DNA of 64,000 nucleotides from Nitrospina sp. LS_NOB (GTDB taxonomy: Bacteria > Nitrospinota > Nitrospinia > Nitrospinales > VA-1): assembly GCA_001542995.1 (NCBI GenBank), contig LFLA01000021.1, forward strand, positions 1-64,000. Reading direction: 5' to 3'. This document shows, one piece after another, positions 45,734 through 53,574 of the stretch. The position numbers and the translations under genes were made by a program. Within the stretch, counting starts at the first letter, position 1. The number at the start of each line of letters is the position of its first letter. The notes below the pieces were generated by a model. That model had not been told where the DNA came from and did not search any database. It saw only the letters and a program-made list of their open reading frames with translations.

Positions 45734-46248
45734 CAGGTCATGCCTGCGTGTTCACGCTCGGTCGGGGGGGCGTTATTATCGGCGAACACCGTGACAAAAC
45801 AAGCGCGAAAGCATTACATTTGCGGAGAACCTCCGCCTGTAATGCGCACTGGCTTTCCCCTGCGAGCAACCCTGGCCTCGGCTTGACGGGCCATTACTGT
45901 CTGCTCCCACGGCAAGTGGTGGGTGCAAATAAGGCACTAGTAATAATTTTAACAAGTTATGAATATTTGAACTTTTTCAGCCGCTTTTTACACCCTCACT
46001 ATAAAAATAAGGACTAGTATTTCAATGGTATAGATCACTTAAACAGATTAAGCAAATAAAATCAATAGCTTATAACCAAGCAGCCCCCAAACCACATCAA
46101 CCTATAAAATCCTTTAAAATTGGTGCTTTACAAGGTGGCCTTGGTGTATTACAAATGAAGCAGAGTACCTCCGCAGGTAACTCGCAATAGCTTGATACTG
46201 CTAACAATAATTCTCGCGGCCCAAACAGCTCTTGCTTGTTAGACCATC
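45734..46248. repeat. Intergenic region with strong hairpin at 45811-45845
   Basis: GCATTACA (45811) pairs perfectly with TGTAATGC (to 45845), and inside it GCGGAG-AAC-CTCCGC forms a second perfect stem. A second palindrome, GAGTACCT-CCGC-AGGTAACTC, is near 46153. A variant of the CCAC-T(A/T)GSC-GTGG repeat is at 45905-45925 on the minus strand. The rest of the 515 bases shows no gene or RNA that I recognise. Confidence 0.65.
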
Positions 46249-47082
46249 ATGAAAAAAGTCCCCATCGTCATCGCCGAAGACTCTCCCTTTTTGACCACCG
46301 AAACCCGGCAAACCCGCTGGGCTATTCCCTACAACTTTGAATGCCTGAATGCGAGGATCGATCACCTGCTGACTCGCAATCGGGATTGTATAAAGGGAAA
46401 AAGAATTCTCGACATCGGCTCACATATGGGAACGTTCGCCTACGTAGCTCTCGAACTCGGCGCCGAATTTGTTCAGGGGATCGACACGGAAGAAAAAACC
46501 ATTGAGCGGGGTCAGGAACTGTTTCGACAATTAGAGGTTCCTGGATCCAGCTTTAACCTTAGAGTTAATGACGCGTTTGCTTATCTGGAGAATCTTGAGG
46601 AGGGGAGTTTTGATACCGTGCTCTGTCTCGGCACGCTCTATTATATGGTCGAGCCTTATCGACTGTTGAAACTCATGCAGAAAGTGGCGAAAGAAACGGT
46701 GCTGCTCGACACCTTCACCGCCGCCTACGCCGCCATTCAAGGGAAAGACGCGCCAGAGGTTTATAAATCCATCGATGAAGAAAATCTTAAACTGCCACTG
46801 ATGCTCACCGCCCTGACCCAGCCGGAAAAGAAAGACTATCGCCTGCCGCATTCGTTTCCGCACCGCAACAAAGAACTCAGCCTCATCACTCTACCCACAC
46901 CGGCACTTCTCGAAATCTGGTTCCAGTCGTTAGGAATGAGCTGCACCCGAATCGACTGGCAGGAATACCAGACCCGGACCTGCACCTATCATGACCTGCT
47001 CACCCCCGACCAGAAAAAAGCTTCACACTGGGCCGATGTCTACACCAGTGGCGTGAGAGTCTCTTATCTACTTCACCACTAG
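46249..47082 (+). CDS. CmoB-like class I SAM methyltransferase (DUF1698 type)
   Basis: 277 residues. Motif I ILDIGSHMGTFAYVAL, acidic motif II GIDTEEKTIE, and CLGTLYYMVEPYRLLKLM for motif IV/post-IV. The layout resembles CmoB/DUF1698 methyltransferases but the conserved tRNA carboxymethyl-binding block is not evident, so the substrate is open. ATG start. The stop TAG lies inside a hairpin repeat (CTTCAC-CACTAGCC-GTGAAG, 47071-47090). Confidence 0.75.
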   Translation: MKKVPIVIAEDSPFLTTETRQTRWAIPYNFECLNARIDHLLTRNRDCIKGKRILDIGSHMGTFAYVALELGAEFVQGIDTEEKTIERGQELFRQLEVPGSSFNLRVNDAFAYLENLEEGSFDTVLCLGTLYYMVEPYRLLKLMQKVAKETVLLDTFTAAYAAIQGKDAPEVYKSIDEENLKLPLMLTALTQPEKKDYRLPHSFPHRNKELSLITLPTPALLEIWFQSLGMSCTRIDWQEYQTRTCTYHDLLTPDQKKASHWADVYTSGVRVSYLLHH

Positions 47083-47118
47083 CCGTGAAGGCAATAAGTC
47101 TCAATATAATTATTGTTT

Positions 47119-48663
47119 CTACATAGAAAAAGGTAGGACTTGTTGTGGTTGATCTTCCAATGAGGGTGGAATCAAGCGCATTGCAATAAAAGATTGATAT
47201 TCATTTTCTCGACCCAATTTTCGAGCAAGGGTGTGCAGATTGAGACGTTTCAATAAATCAATAGTAATAGGCCGTTTATCACTCCAAAAAATCATCGAAG
47301 TCAAAAATTCATTAGCTAGCTTGGAATTTAAGATTTCTGCAAGAAAACTTGCCTCTTCCTCTGACCAAGCCGGTAGAAAATATATGGTGTCATCAAATAT
47401 TGCCGGCTTATCCTCAATAGAACCAATTACTTTAAAGTCTAAGCTTTTGTAAAAACCTGATATAGCTACTTTCCAGGGGGTAAAAGTGTAATCGCCAACA
47501 CCAAATATCGAGAACGGTGGACGATCACGGTAAATTGAGCTAGCACGCTTGCCAAGTAATGCCGAGTTCCTCTCCAAATAATTCCATGTTTTGGGAGCAT
47601 CTCTTTTTATATGCGCTGTGTTTCCCCCAATAAATTGTTGCGTGACCAAGACATATTTGCGGCAATTGCTGACATGGCCGTTTGCAATATCTGAGCTTTT
47701 AAAAAGTGGAAAAACATATTTTCCCTCTAAATGGGTTAATTCTCCAAAACCGTTAATAAAACCATCCGGAGAACGTGTCAATTCCATCACCTTGGCGCAA
47801 TCATGCTTAACCCCAGAGCGCCAAATATAGTTTTTATCTGCACCCTGTAAAAATTTACTTTTTAGGTACGACTCTTCATCTGACACAACACTGCCGTCAT
47901 GATAACCAATGGCAGAAGAAGGTTCAGAATCAGTCAGAGTTTCATAAATATCACAATTTTTAGAGAAGCTACTATTTACTTCAGCACAATCCATTAAGAA
48001 AAAACACGCATCAACAGAGGCGCCAAAATATTTCATTGTGTCAATTTTATAAAAACGTGCGGTTCTCAGCGGATAATCGTGTTTCCACGCATAGTTGAGA
48101 ACTTTTCTAGCTACAGCCGTTTTGCAAAGTATCGCAATCTGACCATTTCGGTTCTTTAACCACTCTAACTGCTTTATAAGCATCCATTCTGAAATGTCAA
48201 AATTGCTCTTTCCAGTAAGAGCTTCGAGACCATTCATTGCTTGAAAATTTGATTTCTCCGGGACATTTGAACTTTGAAGCATTCCCAACTCTGAACTTGT
48301 CACCCAGGGCGGATTCCCAAGTATCAAAAAGGGTTCGGGCAAATTCTCCAAGAATTTTACCCAATCAAAAGAAAAAAAATCAGCATTAAATATTTTTACT
48401 GGGGCATTTGGATATTTTTTAATTATTTGTTCCTGCAAACAATCTAAGTGAAAATCATTAATATCGATACCCACAAACGATTTAGCCTCATGAAATATAT
48501 CAAGCGCGGAAAGCAAAAAGGCACCACGTCCACATGTTGGCTCCACTATAGAAAGAGGTTTGAAGCTAAGTTTGCTAACAACCTTTGTCGCTAAATGCGC
48601 AAGTTCACATGGTGTCTGAAAATCTCCAAACTCCCAAATTTCTTTTGTTTTTTTCGATGCCAT
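47119..48663 (-). CDS. N6-adenine DNA methyltransferase (type II, gamma class)
   Basis: 514 residues. SAM motif VEPTCGRGAFLLSALDIF near residue 38, acidic VGIDINDFHLDCL, and catalytic NPPW in ILGNPPWVTSSELG. The C-terminal half is a target recognition region (KYVLVTQQFIGGNTAHIKRD). Order motif I then NPPW marks the gamma class. The upstream gene (5 bases away) is a broken PD-(D/E)xK nuclease, so this was the M gene of a type II system and now probably acts alone. Confidence 0.88.
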   Translation of the reverse strand: MASKKTKEIWEFGDFQTPCELAHLATKVVSKLSFKPLSIVEPTCGRGAFLLSALDIFHEAKSFVGIDINDFHLDCLQEQIIKKYPNAPVKIFNADFFSFDWVKFLENLPEPFLILGNPPWVTSSELGMLQSSNVPEKSNFQAMNGLEALTGKSNFDISEWMLIKQLEWLKNRNGQIAILCKTAVARKVLNYAWKHDYPLRTARFYKIDTMKYFGASVDACFFLMDCAEVNSSFSKNCDIYETLTDSEPSSAIGYHDGSVVSDEESYLKSKFLQGADKNYIWRSGVKHDCAKVMELTRSPDGFINGFGELTHLEGKYVFPLFKSSDIANGHVSNCRKYVLVTQQFIGGNTAHIKRDAPKTWNYLERNSALLGKRASSIYRDRPPFSIFGVGDYTFTPWKVAISGFYKSLDFKVIGSIEDKPAIFDDTIYFLPAWSEEEASFLAEILNSKLANEFLTSMIFWSDKRPITIDLLKRLNLHTLARKLGRENEYQSFIAMRLIPPSLEDQPQQVLPFSM

Positions 48664-48668
48664 AGCCT

Positions 48669-49322
48669 TTATCTTACCCTATCCACGCCTTCAACTTCTC
48701 CAGCTTCTTGAATCACTCGTCCATATTGCAACCGCCACTGGAGGGCATTAGAGATGGTTAAATAACCCTGTTTGGGTGGATTCCTCAAAATCTCCTCTGC
48801 CAAATCTCTTGCACCTATGTCATCGACTGGAAGATTTTTTTCCTGAACAAACGCCGCAAGATCATCTGCGTTGCCATCATTTTTCAATATATCAGTTATT
48901 CCTTTTGTCATCTGAAAATCGACTGTTCTTTCTTTATTTACAAATATGGTGTGTTGAATATCCAGCTTGCATGTTTTCTTGCTATGGTTATCGATTTTCT
49001 CATAAACAAAAACCAATAAATGGTATCCAAGACCATAAATTTTTTATTGTGCAGACTTAAAAGGGCAGGAGGATTGAGGTTGCTTAATGCTGGTTACCTT
49101 TATGTCTACCTCGATATCTGGGAAATCTATACCCAAAGCAGAATTTCCCGACTGACAGGTATAAATGTTTTCTAGGTGGTCGGAAAATTTATGTTCCAAA
49201 TATGTTCCAACTGCTTTGCCATCGGTAACACCAAAAAGCGATGGTTCGTCATGTTTGCTCTCGCTTTCGGAAAAAACAGAAGCCTCTTTAATTAGAGTTT
49301 CAATGTTCAATTTTGGCTTCAA
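48669..49322 (-). pseudogene. Type II restriction endonuclease interrupted by in-frame TAA
   Basis: Two open stretches (49322-49044 and 49016-48669) are in the same frame, 218 codons in total, joined by a single TAA at 49044-49046. Across it the protein reads QPQSSCPFKSAQ, stop, KIYGLGYHLLVFVYEKID; relatives have FKSARQKIYGLGYHLLVFVY, so the stop replaces Gln. The PD-(D/E)xK site is intact before it: GIDFPDIEVDIKVTS. TTG start with AAAGGA upstream. The stop truncates the protein to 92 residues; readthrough cannot be excluded. Confidence 0.83.
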
Positions 49323-49488
49323 TTATGCGGATCCTTTAAAAATTTTCTAGGCAACATCATTCTAACCAAAATAAAAATATTTTGGAGTGTTTATTTCAAA
49401 CCTCTTTTCCTCTCCCAGCATTAAGGAAAGCACCCAGCTTGTAGTTTTGCCTCAATTTGAAGGTTAACCTCTTATTTTTTTGGAGGGA

Positions 49489-49510
49489 ACGGGTAATCCA
49501 TATTACCCGT
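49489..49510. repeat. Perfect inverted repeat
   Basis: ACGGGTAAT-CCAT-ATTACCCGT, a 9-bp stem with a 4-base loop, in the gap between the nuclease pseudogene and a lipoprotein gene. No T tract follows on either strand, so a terminator is unlikely; operator or mobile palindrome are open. Confidence 0.6.
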
Positions 49511-49516
49511 CTCTGT

Positions 49517-49622
49517 TTATGGGTGGTTCTCATTTGCATCGGGTAGAGCTTTGTACAGTTTGTTCGTTTCCTCGGCGATTTTGTCGTGCAGATAAAGGAT
49601 CAACCAGCGCTTGCCCAGCTTT
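49517..49622 (-). pseudogene. Fragment duplicating the 3' end of the 56316-57422 gene
   Basis: The minus strand reads KLGKRWLILYLHDKIAEETN then KLYKALPDANENHP and a stop; the intact gene ends GGKRWLILYLHDKIADETN, KLYKVLPPE. About 75 bases are near identical at DNA level. Two stops precede the match, so it is an orphan gene end, a remnant of a deleted paralogue or of a recombination. Confidence 0.82.
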
Positions 49623-49722
49623 TATCAGGGGCAGACTTATATAATTCTCTCAACCCGAAAATTCCGGAGAAACCCTAGTCCTATCGACTGAGAATATCGG
49701 TTAAAATAACTAAGGGGGTACC

Positions 49723-50007
49723 ATGCGAAACTTCAGTCTATGCAAAACCTCAAAGCTCGGGACTTATGCCACAGTGATGATGTGTCTGTTTTTGTTTTCG
49801 GCTTGCGGGAAAGACCTGGAAAAAGAAACCTTCGATGTCTACCTCATCAACAAAGACGGCAAAGAAAAAAAAGTCGACACCGTGACCGGCATTTCACAAT
49901 GCAGAATGAAGGCGGAGAACCTGGCTCTGTATCAAAATTATATTGAGTACGATTACCATTGCTGCCTAAAAACCCCCGGCAACTCCTGCGCGGAAAAACA
50001 TAAATGA
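49723..50007 (+). CDS. Small lipoprotein of unknown function
   Basis: 94 residues. Signal sequence with lipobox FSAC (cleavage before Cys28) in MMCLFLFSACGKDLEK. Mature part has four more Cys (SQCRMKAE, YHCCLKTPGNSC), likely disulfide-bonded in the periplasm. GGGGG ribosome binding site seven bases before ATG. The stop overlaps the next start (ATGA), so it is coupled to the protease-like gene. Confidence 0.7.
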   Translation: MRNFSLCKTSKLGTYATVMMCLFLFSACGKDLEKETFDVYLINKDGKEKKVDTVTGISQCRMKAENLALYQNYIEYDYHCCLKTPGNSCAEKHK

Positions 50008-51137
50008 CCAAGCCGCAGTTCATTAAGCCGATTTCATTGTATTCTCACTCTCTCTGGGAGTTTGATGCCCTCATGGTTATAATCAGACCGAGAATTCTAC
50101 TAATGCTTGTTTTGCTATCTGGTTTGATATTTATTGGAGGGGTCGGCGAGGCCGCCACTGCAGAAGATTTGTATCGGAAAGGATTTGATCTTTCTGTTGG
50201 CGGAAATTCAGAAGCCTCTAAACGGGCCTATCTTCAAGCCTTGGGGATCAGGCCGGATTTTGCGGAGGCTTACCATGCTTTGGGTGTTCTCTATTTTTCC
50301 AAAGGACAAGGCGTGGAGGCCATCGATCATTTCAGAAAAGCGGAAAAACATTACCGGAATCGCAAGGATGAGCAGGCAAAGAAAAATTTAACCATCGTGC
50401 GAAGAAATTTGGAGAGGGCCTATAAAGAGCTGGGGTTAACCCCTGAAGATTTTGGAATTGGCCATCAAATTCAAGCTGATCTCGGATGGCAAACGACCGG
50501 CGTTGGTTTTCAGATTGGGAATACAGGACAGGTCCTTACCCCTTATCATGTTTTGGGAGATGCCAGGAAATTCCGGGCCAGGTTCATGGATGGCACTACG
50601 GCACCGCTGGAGTTGGTCAAGGAATTTGTAGTTTATAATATTGCTGTGTTGAAATTGACCGATCCTGAAAGCAGGTCCTCGCGGATTTTGTTTTTTGGCG
50701 ATGATTCGCGCCTTGAAGTCGGAGATCCCGTATACGCAGTGGATTTTTCTAAATTATCACAACCTGACACGCCCCTATTCCAGGGAACCATTCTTAAAAA
50801 AAATGCGGTAGAAAAAAGTACGAAAGTATTTCAGCTGGATTTACAGGTCAAAAAGGATCATAGCGGTGGGCCGCTGTTAAATAAGAAGGGCCAAGTGATC
50901 GGAATGATGCTTACCCATCCTTTCGCGAAAAAGACTTTCACATATATGGAAGAAGCTCCAAAAAGAGCCAGTTTTGCCATTAAATCATCCTATCTGCATC
51001 AAATTTTATCTGGCTTGCCCGGGTCAGCAAAGCCTGGCAGTCTCCCTGAAAAAACTATTGAGGGTGATTCGATGGAATTAAAAATTTCATCGAACACATT
51101 TAAGAAAAATTTTATTTTCATCGAAAAAGAATATTGA
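50004..51137 (+). CDS. TPR plus trypsin-fold protein with altered catalytic triad
   Basis: 377 residues. A hydrophobic export signal (about 24-50, IIRPRILLMLVLLSGLIFIG) is followed by two to three TPR units (60-145) and a trypsin/HtrA-like domain (150-330). Triad: His182 in LTPYHVLG, Ser287 in KDHSGGPLL, but the Asp position is Asn212 (VVYNIAVLK; usually DIAVLK). So activity is probably lost or weak. ATG 50004 is coupled to the upstream stop; the ATG at 50073 would give a more usual signal peptide. Confidence 0.78.
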   Translation: MTKPQFIKPISLYSHSLWEFDALMVIIRPRILLMLVLLSGLIFIGGVGEAATAEDLYRKGFDLSVGGNSEASKRAYLQALGIRPDFAEAYHALGVLYFSKGQGVEAIDHFRKAEKHYRNRKDEQAKKNLTIVRRNLERAYKELGLTPEDFGIGHQIQADLGWQTTGVGFQIGNTGQVLTPYHVLGDARKFRARFMDGTTAPLELVKEFVVYNIAVLKLTDPESRSSRILFFGDDSRLEVGDPVYAVDFSKLSQPDTPLFQGTILKKNAVEKSTKVFQLDLQVKKDHSGGPLLNKKGQVIGMMLTHPFAKKTFTYMEEAPKRASFAIKSSYLHQILSGLPGSAKPGSLPEKTIEGDSMELKISSNTFKKNFIFIEKEY

Positions 51138-51195
51138 GCATAGATGGTGGCGGGGAATTTTTCAATGTTGTAGAGATTAATCTGCGGAGGATTAC

Positions 51196-51849
51196 TTGAC
51201 GATACATTACAAGTCTATAGTGATTGGTTTGACGGTTTTATCTTTGGCCAGTATGAATCCGGTTGCTTGCATGGGAGCGGAAATTGTTGTCAGGCTAACT
51301 GGGAAAACCGATTTTCCGGGCGATTTGTCTTTGAAGACCAAGAGCATTCAACTTGAGAGAGTTTGCTTTTTGGGTGTGGGCGCGAAGGGAAAATTGGATG
51401 CAAAGTTCCTAAGCTCGATTGAGAACGAGGGTGTGCCGGAGGGAGATTATCAGGTCGCCGCCCCTTTGGCGGAAGAGCAATGGCCCGTCCCTTCTTTCCG
51501 GAATGGTGGCGCATTACGCCTGAAAATGATTTCAGGTTCCGGGCTCGAAATGTTGGGCGGTCTGGAATTGAAGGGTGTCGCTATCCATGGGCGGGATTTT
51601 TTTCCACTGCTGGAACGGGTGGTGAAAAGTCAGCAAATGATCAGCTTTCATAACAACCTGCTGTTTGAGCGATTGCAAAAATATTGGGGGCCACTGCGAA
51701 TTTCAAATTGGGATATGGGACGATTAGGAGACTTCTGGGCCCGTTTTTCCATTCCCACAAATGAGTGGCGGGTGAAGGCTGTTCGAGCCCAGCCGGAAGA
51801 TATAGAAAAGTTCTGCAAGCCGCCGGTCACCAAGCGCAAGCCGGATTGA
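51196..51849 (+). CDS. Secreted protein of unknown function
   Basis: 217 residues. TTG start with GCGGAGGA ribosome binding site; signal peptide SIVIGLTVLSLASMNPVACM, cleavage near GAE. The remainder shows no motif I know; it has a repeated Leu-Lys pattern (LKTKSIQLERVCFLGVGA). Same direction and 58 bases after the protease-like gene, so perhaps co-transcribed. Confidence 0.62.
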   Translation: MTIHYKSIVIGLTVLSLASMNPVACMGAEIVVRLTGKTDFPGDLSLKTKSIQLERVCFLGVGAKGKLDAKFLSSIENEGVPEGDYQVAAPLAEEQWPVPSFRNGGALRLKMISGSGLEMLGGLELKGVAIHGRDFFPLLERVVKSQQMISFHNNLLFERLQKYWGPLRISNWDMGRLGDFWARFSIPTNEWRVKAVRAQPEDIEKFCKPPVTKRKPD

Positions 51850-51862
51850 TTTTTGGATCCTC

Positions 51863-52771
51863 TTAATACAAGCCGCCAACTTCGTCGGCATAACCATTGT
51901 AAAGGAGAGTTTTTACTTTTTGGTTTTTGCCGAGTAGGGTTTCATAATGTTGATCCCAGCGGGCATAGGGAACGTTGGGGTTAACATTGGACCAGAAATC
52001 ATAATCCAATGGAGCAGTTGTCTGCCAGAATGTAGTGGGAGCCTCGCTGACAAACTCCATGGAAGCGATGGATTTGATGCTCTTGAATCCATACTTCCAG
52101 GGAACCACCAGACGGATGGGAGCTCCATTTTGGGGAGGTAGGGGATGCCCATAGATACCCACGGCCAGAAACGCCAAAGGATGCATCGCTTCGGTCATGC
52201 TCAATCCATCGGTATAGGGCCAGGGCTCCCAAAACCGCTCTTTTTGACCTGCCGCCACATTGGGATTGAGAAACGTCTGGAACTTGATATAGCGTGCGGT
52301 TGAAAGCGGGTCCAGTGCCTTGATCAGATCGCGAAGAGGAAAACCTGTCCATGGGATAATTGCCGACCAGGTTTCAACACATCGTAACCTGTAGACACGT
52401 TGTTCCAACGACCTCCCCCGCAAAAATTTTTCCAGGTCAAGCGTTCGTGGTTTTGCGACTTGCCCAGCGATTTTCAGAATCCAGTTTTCCTGGGGCAATT
52501 TTTTGGCCAGATACTGTATGCTTTCCTTGTTGGTGCCGAATTCATAAAAATTATTGTAACGTGTGACCAGGTTTTCCGGCGTTATGCGATCTTGAAAATT
52601 CTCGGAAGCCTGTGTCGACGACAAGAAACTGGGAAATACGGAAAGTGCCAAGGCGCCAGCGGTCGCCTTTCCTATTTGTTCAAGAAAGCTTCTTCGGTTC
52701 AGGTAGACCTCTTCCAGAGTAATCTGGTTTTCTGGGATGTCCCATGAAGAAGGAATTTTTATATTGGACAC
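51863..52771 (-). CDS. MsrP-like Tat-exported molybdoenzyme (sulfite oxidase family)
   Basis: 302 residues. Twin-arginine signal in LNRRSFLEQIGKATAGALAL; molybdopterin-binding domain with the Mo-ligand Cys131 in YRLRCVETWSAIIPWTGFPL, and the family blocks MHPLAFLAVGIYGHPLPPQN and GAPIRLVVPWKYGFKSIKSI. MsrP repairs oxidised periplasmic methionine with electrons from the heme membrane protein MsrQ. No msrQ is adjacent; instead a diheme cytochrome gene and an FGE-fold gene lie upstream on the same strand. GTG start. Confidence 0.88.
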   Translation of the reverse strand: MSNIKIPSSWDIPENQITLEEVYLNRRSFLEQIGKATAGALALSVFPSFLSSTQASENFQDRITPENLVTRYNNFYEFGTNKESIQYLAKKLPQENWILKIAGQVAKPRTLDLEKFLRGRSLEQRVYRLRCVETWSAIIPWTGFPLRDLIKALDPLSTARYIKFQTFLNPNVAAGQKERFWEPWPYTDGLSMTEAMHPLAFLAVGIYGHPLPPQNGAPIRLVVPWKYGFKSIKSIASMEFVSEAPTTFWQTTAPLDYDFWSNVNPNVPYARWDQHYETLLGKNQKVKTLLYNGYADEVGGLY

Positions 52772-52824
52772 TGCCTAGCACTTGTTTTAAAAATTTAATT
52801 AATGTGGACGATGAATCAAATGAT

Positions 52825-53568
52825 TCATCCAGCCTCACGGGCACAACGAAAACCGACTGAGTTCAACTTCGTTCCGGGTTTCAATGTGAAGCGCATTCCA
52901 GCATGAACGTAATAAGCCTTATTGTACCAGCTTCCCCCGCGAAGAAGTTTTTCTCCTGACTTTTTATTGTCTCTAACAGCAGACACCGCTTGTTGAGGGT
53001 AGAATGAAAACCAATTGTGCACCCACTCCCAGACATTTCCGCTCATATTGTATAAGCCAAAACCATTAGGTTGAAAGGAATGGACGGGTTTGGCGCCCGC
53101 TTTAAATTCGTTCCCATAATTGGCTTTGGATATATCCGCCTTCGGTCCGAAGGAATAGGAAAACTCTTCGGGTCCTCTGGCGGCTCGTTCCCATTCCTCT
53201 TCTGTGGGAAGACGACCGCCCTGATGTTTGCAATAATCATTGGCCTCCATCCATGTAACCAGCGTAACGGGGCATTGGTCGCAAGCGGAAGCAGCGCTAC
53301 GGGTGTGGTCAGGATCAAAGGTTTCAAACTGCAAATTGGTCACTTCATAACGGTCTATTTCAAATGCCTCCAAGTGCACTTTGTGAATGGGCCGCTCGGA
53401 TTCCGTTCCATCCTCCGTTCCCATGAAAAATTCACCTGAAGGAATCAGCTCCAGGTTTCCCTTTTCCCCAGCTTGGCTTTTCGAAAAAGGAAAAAAGAGT
53501 AGGAAGGTGATCCCCGCGATAAAAAAAAATAAATGAAGTTTTTCTGCCCCCGATAAGCTGTGTTTCAT
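52825..53568 (-). CDS. FGE/SUMF1-fold protein without catalytic cysteines
   Basis: 247 residues. Signal anchor (about 12-28), then the FGE-sulfatase fold: GEFFMGTEDGTESERPIHKV, YEVTNLQFETF, GGRLPTEEEWERAARG, GNVWEWVHNWF, LLRGGSWYNKAYY and NSVGFRCARE. True formylglycine generators have two Cys right after the GGSW block; here that stretch has none, so a carbohydrate- or protein-binding role is more likely than sulfatase activation. Between the cytochrome and the MsrP-like gene in a minus-strand cluster. Confidence 0.82.
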   Translation of the reverse strand: MKHSLSGAEKLHLFFFIAGITFLLFFPFSKSQAGEKGNLELIPSGEFFMGTEDGTESERPIHKVHLEAFEIDRYEVTNLQFETFDPDHTRSAASACDQCPVTLVTWMEANDYCKHQGGRLPTEEEWERAARGPEEFSYSFGPKADISKANYGNEFKAGAKPVHSFQPNGFGLYNMSGNVWEWVHNWFSFYPQQAVSAVRDNKKSGEKLLRGGSWYNKAYYVHAGMRFTLKPGTKLNSVGFRCAREAG

Positions 53569-53574
53569 AAGTCT

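Noticed and set aside
45811-45845. Integron attC site
   Set aside because: The hairpin lacks the RYYYAAC/GTTRRRY core sites and no integrase or cassette array is near.
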